DNA of 64,000 bases from Rehmannia glutinosa (Eukaryota; Streptophyta; Magnoliopsida; Lamiales; Orobanchaceae). The stretch spans positions 279,932-343,931 of the forward strand of contig JABTTQ020002181.1 of the NCBI GenBank assembly GCA_016081115.2, read 5' to 3'. Below the pieces are notes generated by a model that did not search any database, had not been told where the DNA came from, and worked only from the letters and a program-made list of their open reading frames with translations. The stretch's first letter is position 1; every line of letters begins with the position of its first letter. Made by a program: the position numbers and the translations under genes. Below, piece by piece: positions 54,957-64,000 of the stretch.

Positions 54957-56149
54957 ATCTACGCCCTTTTTTGATCTGATAGCATATTAATTACTTAATC
55001 ATCTATTAGTTTCGAGTCTTAATTGAAATCAAATATCTAGATAGAATATTATATATACATATATGTCTCAAAGTTTTTACATTCATGAAAATTAAAGTTA
55101 GCTATATATATCATCAATTCTTGTGCCTACCAGAAGATATACACGTCCACCTACAAGTATTTTGTTATGGATAAGAATTTTAGTTCCACTAAAAGTGATG
55201 ATCGTGGCACACGCTCGTTCTTATTTTTCTGTCACAAAAGAGAAGAAAAAATGGTGAGTGGCATAGAATAGCAAATTATGAATTGTAAGACAAGTCACTG
55301 TCCAATCTGGCATGAACCTTTTCAATGTCATGTTTGTGAGATGAATTTTAATTTCCAACTATATATTATAAGGATGTGGTTGACCCATCATAAACCTATC
55401 TACCCATTTATCCAATTAAATATTTCCTGTTTCTTTTTATTTTATTACTATGGAACACGTAGCTTAATTTTGAGTCACTCAAAAATCCTATGAAACTTGT
55501 ACCACATTGAGTGCATACAACTATGGTGAGTGCATTTGACTCTAGTTTTGTCACATGGGGTGGTGGAGTTTGAAAATTATAATACGCAATGTGGAATATG
55601 GATAGGTTAAAAAAATAAAGTTATAGCATATACAGATGATGTTGATTATAGTTTAGAATTGCAAATTTTGGATTTTTGGAAGCATGAAGGGGACATTATA
55701 TACATATGGATATTATAGTTTTTTTTTTGTATATAAATGCCAGCCTCTAATATTTATTACGCATTATGGTAACCTATGCCTATCGGCTATCACTCATGAC
55801 GAAGTCAAATATTTTCCTTTTTTTTTCATATCTTCATCATTTTCAAAGTTGAAAAAACTTTATTATTTAGATTAGCTATGATTTAATGTAAATTTATACG
55901 TTTTGAAAATGAAAATGTAATTGTTATATGGTGTTTTCGACTTGATTATGTTGTATATTAACAATCTTGAAAATGAATTTAATAGATGTATGATTAAAGG
56001 AAGTCAAAAACCTTCTCAAAAAAAAAAAGGAAGTCAAAAACTAATATACTAGTATGACCCTGACATGGTTGCTGACTTCAATTCGAATTTTTCTCAAAAA
56101 GGTCTTTCATCGACATTTTGTTTATCAAATATACACGTCACGCATATTT
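54957..56149. other. AT-rich spacer, no gene seen
   Basis: No convincing frame. 56000-56040 has a short tandem repeat GGAAGTCAAAAAC. Confidence 0.4.
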
Positions 56150-56477
56150 CACTACAAGAAAATTTTAGCTTACCTACAGAATTTACCGATAATATTGATT
56201 TTGTCACTAAATTTTACAATTACCTACAGAATACCGACATAATAAAAAGAATTATTTTTCTCCAAATTATACCAACAAATTACCGACAAACCACCGATAG
56301 GTTTTAAATTTATCAACAGAAATACTATAGGTATTTACCAATAGTTTTAAATTATGTAGGCAAATATTTACCTACAATGATATTACCTACAACGATTTAA
56401 CCTGCACTTTACTATTATTTTAATAAATACCTACAAATTTTATGTATGTAAAGTGTAACTGATTTCTTCTTGTGGTG
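56150..56477. mobile_element. Small CACTA element
   Basis: The ends CACTACAAGAAAATTTTAG and GATTTCTTCTTGTGGTG are CACTA-type inverted repeats. The 328-bp body has repeated TACCTACA and ACCGACA/ACCGATA words, as is usual for CACTA subterminal regions. The 3-bp flanks TTT and TTA agree at two of three. No transposase. Confidence 0.78.
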
Positions 56478-57276
56478 TTAATATATAAATAAAATATAAG
56501 ATAAAATACCATTTTTACAATAAAAGGTTCGGATTATGCCGACTCAAAGAAAAAAGTGAATATATGTATCATTTGTTAAAAAAATGAAAATACCATTTGT
56601 TAAAAAAAGAAAATAGCAAAGAAAGATGCATCCCCTCTCTCTCTCTAATGTATTTATGTATTCACACACACGTTTCCTCGTTCTTGTATCTATATTTGCC
56701 GTCTGTCTGTCCTTGTCCACTCAAACAAAAACATAATTACATAAAGGCATGCACAGAATATTATGCTAGAAAATATCGCATCTAAGTAAAGGTCTCTTTT
56801 TCTATCATCTATTTGTTGAGGGAGCCGGCTTATAAACAAAGGTATATACTTAAACATAGGAAAGTACCAGGAAATACTATCATGTTTTACCTTACAACAA
56901 CATGTACTGTACAACGTTCCACGTTTCATTGTAAAGACTGTGATAATAGCAAAGAATGAATAATCATTTTTATAACTCAAACTGCCTTTTGTTTGTAAGT
57001 GTCAGTAGATCACATGATGTAAGTGTATGGTGGAATTCAATAATACAATTACAATGGTGTCAGAAAATTCAATTTGACGGGCAACATTTAATTAATTTTT
57101 TTTCTCAAGAACAAATAGAAACCAAAAAAGAATGAAAAAATTACAATTTTGGTCCCATAAGAAAACGAGTCAAACACTTTTAATCTCATAATTTGCTTCT
57201 TTGGTCCTAAATGATTTTTTTAAAAGCAAATTTAGTCTCATACGAATCAAAAGTTACAGTTTAATTAGTACCCAAA
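56478..57276. other. AT-rich spacer, no gene seen
   Basis: 56635-56730 has CT and CA-rich short repeats. 57130-57250 has TTTGGTCCCATAAG-like words that may be an outer copy of the ends of the next element. No gene. Confidence 0.35.
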
Positions 57277-58830
57277 CTAACGAAAAACTTAACTAACCGT
57301 TAACTCTATTCTTATGGGACCAAAAGTGCATTTATCCTAAAATTAATCAAAAAAAGAAAAAAATTATTTGAAAAATTTGATAAATTGTTTCAAATATAAT
57401 TTAAAATTATTTGCAATTTATTAAAAAAAGTTATAAAAAATCCAAAAAACTATTTTAAAATCTAAAAATTAAAATATCAAAAAAATGATAATTTGTTTAA
57501 AAAACTAAAAATAAAAAAAAATCCAAATTATTTTAAAATCCAAAAATTACAAAATGAAAATTGTTATAAAAAAATTAAAAATCATTTTAAACAAAATTTA
57601 CATTTACGTAAAAAAAATTTAAAATATTTAAATTCTAAAATGAAAAAAACTCACAACTCTTTTTAAAATTTGAAAATTGTTCAAAACATGTCTGGAAATT
57701 CACTAAAAATTTTCAAATTTTAATAATCATATTTTGGAATAATTTTAAGAATTTCAAAAAAAATTCAGAATATTTAAAAACCAATTTCAATATTTTCTAG
57801 AATCTTTAGATTTTTTTACATATTTGATGTAATAGTCAGATTATTTTAAAATAATTTAAAGTTTTGTAAAAAAAATTCTATGTTATCATCTTTTTGGATT
57901 TTATAAAAAAATTTAGATTTTTTTGTAATTTTTTTCAAAAGTCTTCAATAGTTTTCAGTTTTTAATCTATTTTTCAGATTTTTAGACAAATTTCTATATT
58001 TTATAATTTTTTCCAGATTTCTTTTAATTTTATATGGAACTCATTTTTAATATTTGAAATAATTTAAGGTTTTTAAACAAATTTAATTTTTTTTACATAT
58101 TTGGCGTAATTGTCATTTTTTTATAATTTAGAGTTTTGTAAAACAATTCAAAGAATTTTTTTTCTCTTTTTTTATTTTATAAAAAAAATTCGGGTTTGTT
58201 TTTTAAAATTTTCAAAAGTCTTCAATAGTTTTCAGTTTTTAATCCATTTTCAGATTTTTACACAAATTTCATATTTTAAACAATTCTCCAGATTTTTATA
58301 ATTTTATATTTTAGTATTTGAAATAATTGTTAGATTTTTAGCAAAACTTTTAGTTTTTAAAACAAATTTTCAGATTTTTAAAACATCTTTTTGTTTTTAC
58401 AAACAATCTTTTTGAAAATATTTTTGAGTTTTTTTATTTTAGAAATTATTTTTTTTAAATATTTTAAATAAATTTCAAAGTTTTTAAAATAGTTTATAGT
58501 TTATTTTAATAATTTTCATATTTTATTTTTTATAATTTTGAGATAATTTTGGATTTTGTTTTACTATTTTTAGTTTTTTAAACGAATTATCATATTTTAT
58601 ATATTTTAATTTTTAGATTCTAAAATAATTTTTTTAGTTTTTGAAAATTTTGTTAAAAAAAATTCAAATAATTTTAAATTTTTTTAAAACAATTTTCAGA
58701 ATTGTTGTACAATTTTTAAAAAATTTCAAATTTTTTTCTTTAGTTTAATTAATTTTGGGAGAAATGCACTTTTGGTCCCGTAAGAATAGAGTTAACGATC
58801 AATTAAATTTGCGTTAGTTTTAAGACGAGA
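57277..58830. mobile_element. AT-rich inverted-repeat (foldback-like) element
   Basis: The left arm (57277-57352: GTTAACTCTATTCTTATGGG, then ACCAAAAGTGCATTT, then AAAATTAATC) is the inverted form of the right arm (58740-58830: AATGCACTTTTGGTCCCGTA, then AGAATAGAGTTAAC). The 1.4-kb centre is extremely AT-rich. Its left half is A-rich and its right half T-rich, as in a long decayed hairpin. The right half holds a tandem duplication of about 270 bp with TTCAAAAGTCTTCAATAG at 57938 and 58210. No coding capacity. Confidence 0.65.
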
Positions 58831-59100
58831 GAATTGCACCTTCAGTCCCACAGGATCAGGCCTACTTAGTCCCGTACTTTGCATCTGTCATCCCACTGTT
58901 TTCAGATCTTGCACTTTTAGTAATAGAGTTTTAGAAATATGCATAAATAGTCCCATAGTATATAAAATTTGCCATGCAAGTCCCAAATTATCCTATTTTT
59001 CAATGTATCACATGTTGAAAAAGCTTTCATTTTCTATCTCCTGTTTTGTTCGTGGCATTGTTACACGTACTTAGATCCAGTCTCTATTCAGAAGTTTTAA
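58831..59100. other. Spacer with further end-like repeat words
   Basis: GAATTGCACCTTCAGTCCC and CTTGCACTTTTAGTAATAGA words recall the ends of the foldback-like element, suggesting an adjacent or nested relative. No gene. Confidence 0.35.
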
Positions 59101-59523
59101 GTGGATCATGTCAGGTTTCTAGCCTATAAACTTAACAGGGCATACTTCTGTAAAGGTTTTACTAACATGTACACATTCTTCAATTTGCCTAAGTTTATTA
59201 ACATAAATGGATATAGTCCATTACGACCATATTCGGCCCGGCATGCTTCCGTAAAATTAAAATATCCCTTAAAATTCATACCTTCTTTGACCGAAACAGC
59301 ACCGGGTGAGATGGCTCGCAACACCACCATTCGAAAAATTACTGCCCCTAGATCTTTTGACAACAGTTCACATTTCAACTTGGCCGAGGAAGATGATCTA
59401 CAAGTTATCCAACTCCTTCAGCAACTGCTCAGCTCAGCCTTGGTTCGTTTCCTACTCCAGGCGTACAAGATAATATTTAAACGGGATAAATTAATAGAAC
59501 ATTATGAACACATGTTGAAGTAA
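59101..59523 (+). CDS. Unrecognised 140-residue frame
   Basis: An open frame of 140 codons lies close to the tail of the caulimovirid sequence but on the other strand. I do not recognise it. It has no signal peptide or clear membrane span; the C-terminal half is Leu- and Lys-rich (LAEEDDLQVIQLLQQLL). There is no TATA box at the right distance. It may be part of a decayed repeat or chance; its length is somewhat unusual for this AT-rich region. Confidence 0.25.
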   Translation: MDHVRFLAYKLNRAYFCKGFTNMYTFFNLPKFININGYSPLRPYSARHASVKLKYPLKFIPSLTETAPGEMARNTTIRKITAPRSFDNSSHFNLAEEDDLQVIQLLQQLLSSALVRFLLQAYKIIFKRDKLIEHYEHMLK

Positions 59524-59699
59524 AAAGCTCATTTTTATTAAGAACTTATAGAAATATTTATTACATTAGTAATCTCCTTTTGGGAGGAGAAAACTTATTT
59601 AGTCTCTTATGTATGAGGCTTGTACTCGTAAATACATAAAACTTAAAACTAAAACACTCAAAATATAACAAATTTTATCTCAGAATTATTATAAGAAAA

Positions 59700-60912
59700 C
59701 TAAGGAAAATGTTCGATGTCCTCAGCTTTCTTCAAAGCCTGCAATTTATAGAGATCAGTCCGGACTTCAAAGGCGGACTTCAAAGCTTGTTGATATGTAA
59801 GACGTCACGCTTACGTCATACTCTGAATTATTACCTCGTTTGTCTTCCTTTTCTTTCGCGTGCCTCAGCCCATGTGATGGTTATCAGGGAATCTTTTAAA
59901 AATTTGGTTTTCGTGGTCCCCGAAGATAACACATTTTGTGATCTAGGCCCTTGTTCTCTCCAGCTGCATGGTCTTGTCGATAGGGTTTGGGTGAGAATCT
60001 TTTCCCAAACTCGGGTTCTTTCTATTCGGGGCATGCTTGTGAGATCCGTCGATCCAACGGGCAACGCGTGCGCCATGTTACAAAATTTCGGTAAGTCTCT
60101 TTGCTAGCCGGAATCTTGTTTTCCCAGAGAATTCTTCTCTTTGTCTCGAAAAGTTCCTCTGCAAATCCTGTTGTTAATCCTGTCATGGAATTCAGAAGGA
60201 ACGATCCATTTACTGAATTCTGAAAGAACTTGAATGGATATTTGACTTTATCCATTTCGTTAGACAAACCCAAAGACCCCATGCTCGTCGTGTAGAAGCT
60301 TCATCTTCGTAAATTGCTCCTACTAACGGTGGTACTTCTTAGGTGAAGTTGCCTTAATGTATTTTAAAGCATTTGCATCCGGTCTTCTTAGCTTGATAAA
60401 ATGAAAAGCTTCATTGAAGCCTTTCTTGGTTGGTTCGGGAGCTGCACTGATAAAATATATTTCCAAAATATCTCCCCTGGCCAAGTGTGATTGTTATCCC
60501 AAGTCTCATAAACTGCTTCCCCAATCCATTTCGGTAAATTTGAAATTTCTGGGAATCCAAGTGATACAGTATAGATTGAAGCTAAAGCTCCAAAAGTATA
60601 CCATTCTTGTACTTCATTTGGATGACTTCCTGGTTTCATCCAAACTCTGGGATACTTTCCTGAGATATCAACCATTATTTTTTCTGGGTTAATACCTCTT
60701 CTTGTAACCAGTTTCTCCCATTGTCGTTGATATACGTGCATTGGAGAAATCTTAATCTCGTCGATTTGAACCTTAGATTTGCATGTACGTGGCCTAAGAT
60801 TCAACTCTCCCTCTTTAGAGTCTTTGGGTTGACTTGAAGAGCGGGGTTGTGACAGGAGCTTCAACATTAAATTCGATTTGTACACCCTCAGGGGATGCAT
60901 CACCTGCAACAC
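59700..60912 (-). pseudogene. Caulimovirid frame downstream of RNase H, unknown function
   Basis: The 174-codon frame 60912-60388 is followed, in shifted frames, by 60282-60022, 60076-59831 and coding-like sequence down to about 59700. The first part is Trp- and Pro-containing and soluble-looking (it includes ISNLPKWIGEAVYETWDNN). The last part is rich in Lys, Ala and Leu, helix-like. It has no motif I can name. Its position matches the second ORF of Florendovirus-type elements. At least three frame breaks are visible. Confidence 0.6.
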
Positions 60913-61126
60913 TTGTGATTATGGAGATGCAGCCTGGAGGAGAGGCCCTTGCAGCACTAAGAACAATTGTCCTTGAACGAACTGGCATGCTCGTATTTGA
61001 CTAGAAATGGATTTCCGGTCGACTGTTGAAGTCATCCACCAACACGCATTAAGACATAACATCCCAAAATCTCATTCTAGACTCTCTAGGTTTTCCCTGA
61101 GATGTCTTACTCGTTTAAGGACCTCG

Positions 61127-61483
61127 TCAGCAATGCGTTCTTCCATCTCGTGTCAAAAAATCTGCAAGAACATTTTCATGAGATTTTATAATGACAATAT
61201 CATAATCACAATATTGACATTCATCTTGCCATCTAAGTAATCTAGCCTTTTCTGGTTTAGATTCAATTTTGTTTTTCAGAAAAGCCTTGACACTTGAATT
61301 ATCAATTTTTAAAATAAACTTTTTAGCCAGTAAAAATAAAGGCCATTTTTTGAAAGCCTTTCTGACTGCAAAGAATTCTTTCTCGTTGATATGCCATCGA
61401 TTCGCTTCACTGTCTGTAAAAAGACCGCTGCAATATCTGCATGGCACTTCGCCATTTGGTGTGGCTTTTGTAAGAACAACTGC
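61127..61483 (-). pseudogene. Caulimovirid RNase H domain
   Basis: It continues the RT frame directly after an in-frame TAG at 61486-61484. Conserved blocks include CRYCSGLF, NEKEF (catalytic Glu), IDNSS (catalytic Asp) and a final ADFLTRDG. The first catalytic Asp (TDAS) lies just before the stop, in the RT frame. It would digest the RNA strand during copying. The domain itself keeps its key residues and lacks only continuity. Confidence 0.85.
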
Positions 61484-62371
61484 CTACCAATAGTCACTGG
61501 CATCCGTGTATAGAACCAGTTCATCTTCTTCTTGTGGAATTGCAAGTTTTGGAAATTTTTTACAAACTTCTTTAAGCTGCTTTATTCCTTCTTGATGTTC
61601 ATCTTCCCATTTGAATGTAGCATCTTTTTTGAGCAATGGGCTAAACACCTTCTTGTAATGTGCTATATTGTTTATGAACATTCCAGCAAAGTTAACAACT
61701 CCAAGGAAACTCTGAAGCTGCTTCTTGTCCTTTAGTGTATCTGGAAATCCTTGTATCTTTTCCCCAATATGACTTTGTAGGATGATTCCGGATTCATCGA
61801 TTTCAATTCCGAGGAATTCAATCTGTCTTGGAGCAATTACTGCCTTCTTTTCTGAAAGCACTAATCCTTCCTTGTGGCAAACATCTGAAAATATTTCCAA
61901 ATGCTTGAGATGCTCCTTCATGTTCTTTGATGCGATAAGAATGTCATCGATATACACGAACATGAAACTAAAATAATCTTTGAAGAGATTATCCATCTTC
62001 CTTTGATATATCCGGGGTGCGTTAGCCAATCCCATAGGCATCACGTTCCAAATACAGTGTCCTTGTGGTGTGGAGAAAGCTGTGAACTTCTTACTCTCTT
62101 CCTCTATCTTAATCTGGTAGAATCCAGACTTGCAATCGAACTTTGAGAATATCTTGACACCTTTGATACAGTTAACCAGATGTTCTCTGCTTGGGATATA
62201 GTATCCGTTGAACTCCAGACTGTTATTAATCCCTTTGTAATTAAAAACAATTTTTGGCTTTCCTCTTTTAATCTCCCCATGGTTTCTGACTAAGAATCCT
62301 GGACTGCTGTATGGAGAAACTCCTGGTGAAATCAACTTAAGGTCCAGATGTTCCTTAAGTATTTTCTGCAT
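61484..62371 (-). pseudogene. Caulimovirid reverse transcriptase
   Basis: A 295-codon frame with the fingers-palm blocks FSKFDCKSGFYQIKI (catalytic Asp), FSTPQGHCIWNVMPMGLANAP and the catalytic YIDD near 61940, then LSEKK and EFLGIEID. The frame is bounded by single in-frame TAG codons at both ends (62386-62384 upstream and 61486-61484 downstream), with the flanking domains in the same register. The active-site Asp residues are present. It copies pregenomic RNA to DNA in the family. Confidence 0.9.
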
Positions 62372-62383
62372 ATCCTTACGATC

Positions 62384-62929
62384 CTACGGGTTCATTAGGA
62401 TTGGTTTGAATCTTACGAACTCGTACTCCTTTCCTGGTTTAACTTTCAAGGAAGCTTTGAGCTCGTTCTTATCCCACCATGCCAAAGGATTTTCATTATA
62501 ATTCCTTTGGATCTTCTTCTTGATATCCTCGAGTGATATATGTTCTTCTATGGTGATGTCACTTTGTGGATTCTCCATTAAGCTCATCATCAATTCTGCA
62601 ATAGCCTTTGGAGGTACTCGTTCTTCTCCTTGTATTCTGAATGAATACAAGTTATTATCCCATATTTTCTTATCCTTATAGTTTGAACCAAATTGTCTAT
62701 AGGATAATAATACTTCACCAAATTTCCTTCGATCCGCCATCTTTGGATTCCGAAGTTTGGCTCCATCACCACGCTTGCTGCAGAATTTAATAGGAATTTT
62801 TCTGTAAAATGTTTCCCGCAGTCTCTGAACAATAATCTTATGATCACATAATGTTGTGAAAATAAGTCTTCTTGTCTCATTCTCCTGTGTGAATTGCTTA
62901 AATGTTTGTAGGAAATTATTTCCTAGCAA
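62384..62929 (-). pseudogene. Caulimovirid protease C-terminus and linker to RT
   Basis: The frame begins in the protease's GNNF-type motif (LLGNNFLQTF near 62925) and runs 181 codons to a TAG at 62386-62384. The last part (KPILMNP) is the usual entry to the RT domain, which follows in the same frame. The upstream part of the protease is in another frame (63232-63035). Confidence 0.75.
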
Positions 62930-63034
62930 AACATCTGCTCCTGTATCATGGAAATAGATTGGTGGCGTCTTTACTTTGTACCATGGGGTACCACCGCGCC
63001 TCCGATCATGATTTCTGCTTGTTTAATTCCTCAG

Positions 63035-63232
63035 TTAAGAATAAGAATTCTTTTTAGAGAAATCTCTTCCTACAATAGCTGATAAATCTTCTCCAATTTC
63101 TTTAGGAAAAACATCCGGCTTTACAGTATATATTCCGACACCTGAATTAATATAGGCGGCGAAATACTCGACCTTGTATTCAGCATATAACATTCCGATA
63201 GAAATGTATATGGAGAATGGACTAGTGGTCAT
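63035..63232 (-). pseudogene. Caulimovirid aspartic protease, active site altered
   Basis: The frame contains a block at about 63154-63146 where the family has Asp-Thr/Ser-Gly but this copy has Asn-Ser-Gly. Downstream, IVGRDF-like sequence and then a frame break lead to the C-terminal part at 62929. The Asn would abolish catalysis. The assignment rests on order and on the GNNF-type motif that follows. Confidence 0.6.
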
Positions 63233-63748
63233 CTAATTCTGTATCTTTTATTTGCCACTGTGAACTCCATTCCATCTTGTAATCTCTCCCAAGGTTTATG
63301 ATCCTCAAGAAATTCAATCCCCAATATTAGCTGCTCTGGGATTTTCCCTGCTACTCCTGAGATAGTCAGCCCAATTTCACCTATCTTCAGGCTTCCTTGA
63401 TACCTTCCAACTAGTGGTTGTTGGAGATAATATAGAACATCACAAGGAAAAATATTATCCTTTTGAGTGATGTCAAATATTAGTTCAACTTCTCTCCATC
63501 CTTCAGGGCATTTCATCTCATTGTGTTTTGAAAACGTCTGGGGGATGCTTTCGAATCAGCATGTACTTGGTCTCTTTTCTTCCCAATAGCTCGCTTATCA
63601 TTGTCTTGTTGGAAAGACATCCTCGTGGCTCAACTCTGAGACTTCGACTTTTGTTGAAGACTGGTTGATCTTGAATTTGCATGTCGATCTCCTTTATCAT
63701 TGGAGACTCCATGATTTCTAGTAGAACCACCCCTGGCAGAGTCCTCAA
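63229..63748 (-). pseudogene. Caulimovirid polyprotein part between movement protein and protease
   Basis: Frames 63516-63229 and 63748-63518 are nearly contiguous. A motif-poor but protein-like sequence (LVGRYQGSLKIGEIGLTISG) is readable. I see no zinc knuckle and little room for a full coat protein before the protease, so that part may be deleted or lie elsewhere. Confidence 0.5.
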
Positions 63749-64000
63749 AGATTCTTGGGACTTTAATAAATTCCTTTCTCAAGAATACCTCTAAATGATG
63801 TGTATTCAAGAGAGCATATGAAATCTTGTAAGTGATCGAGTAAGGTCTATTCCCTTCTTTCATCAAATCGACTCTTTTGAAATCTTGATGAAGGGTTAGG
63901 AATCAGTTGAAATCTCGATCTCCCAAATTGTATGCTATTCTAGGATAGACATTGAATGCCAATTTTCCTGCATACAAATTTCATGTAACTGCTCCAAGGC
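63630..64000 (-). pseudogene. Caulimovirid movement protein, C-terminal part, open at the edge
   Basis: The frame from 63866 and in-frame sequence above it (with stops near 63895 and 63977) carries the block YALLNTHH near 63800, characteristic of caulimovirid movement proteins, and a following VPRIFE. In the family this protein forms tubules at plasmodesmata. The N-terminal part lies beyond the window. Confidence 0.65.

Larger units (their letters stand above)
59524..64000 (-). mobile_element. Endogenous caulimovirid (pararetrovirus) fragment, Florendovirus- or petuvirus-like
   Basis: Reading down from 64000 on the minus strand there are: the end of a movement protein, a middle polyprotein part, an aspartic protease, reverse transcriptase, RNase H, and then a further frame of unknown function. 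This is the order of plant pararetroviruses. There are no LTRs or integrase. Stops and frameshifts occur in nearly every domain, so it is a fossil copy. The upstream end lies beyond the window. Assignment to genus is uncertain; the frame after RNase H is what suggests Florendovirus. 59524-59700 is the likely 3' non-coding end. Confidence 0.85.

Overview
The window looks like a gene-poor, repeat-dominated stretch of a flowering-plant nuclear genome, most likely a eudicot. It is AT-rich, with GT-AG introns, TATA-type plant promoters, nested LTR retrotransposons, plant MITEs and a Mutator-like element. I recognise only one clear host gene, a five-exon WD40-repeat gene on the minus strand (13336-15614). 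Everything else with a readable frame belongs to mobile DNA.

Layout. 1-9091: the 5' part (minus strand) of a Ty1/copia element of Sirevirus type. Its pol is split by an opposite-strand solo LTR of a second copia family ('family B', 2330-3590, target duplication GTTTT). 9092-13335: repeats, including a Helitron 3' end (hairpin plus CTAG at 12351). 13336-15614: the WD40 gene. 18115-22293 and 27345-39212: two members of a third copia family ('family A') reduced to LTRs, a short gag and the tail of RNase H. The second one (target duplication GGGTG) is itself interrupted by a complete but coding-defective family B element (29357-37138). 39213-46560: non-autonomous elements, several with clear termini: a hAT MITE with 8-bp duplication, a Micron-like element inside a TA microsatellite, and two larger repeats with GA-rich and short-period tracts. 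47232-53180: a complete Mutator-like element (MULE) with a perfect 9-bp duplication, carrying a frameshifted transposase, a plant-mobile-domain-like frame and an intact-looking two-exon Myb/SANT-like gene. 53855-54956: a second hAT MITE that hosts another MITE and a SINE. 56150-56477: a small CACTA element. 57277-58830: a very AT-rich inverted-repeat element. 59700-64000: a decayed endogenous caulimovirid (pararetrovirus), minus strand, running out of the window.

Relations. The nesting gives relative ages: the Sirevirus-like element is older than the solo LTR in it; outer family A is older than the inner family B element; the hAT MITE at 53855 is older than its MITE and SINE. Two things stand out. 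(1) Family A elements spread after losing zinc knuckle, protease, integrase and reverse transcriptase. They share a co-varying RNA hairpin in the LTR and an 11-14 nt complementarity between the LTR and the leader just after it, where no ordinary tRNA primer site is visible. (2) The MULE carries up to three genes and matched hairpins at both ends. Coordinates of element ends come from reading the sequence by eye; family names come from general knowledge of protein motifs, not from a search.
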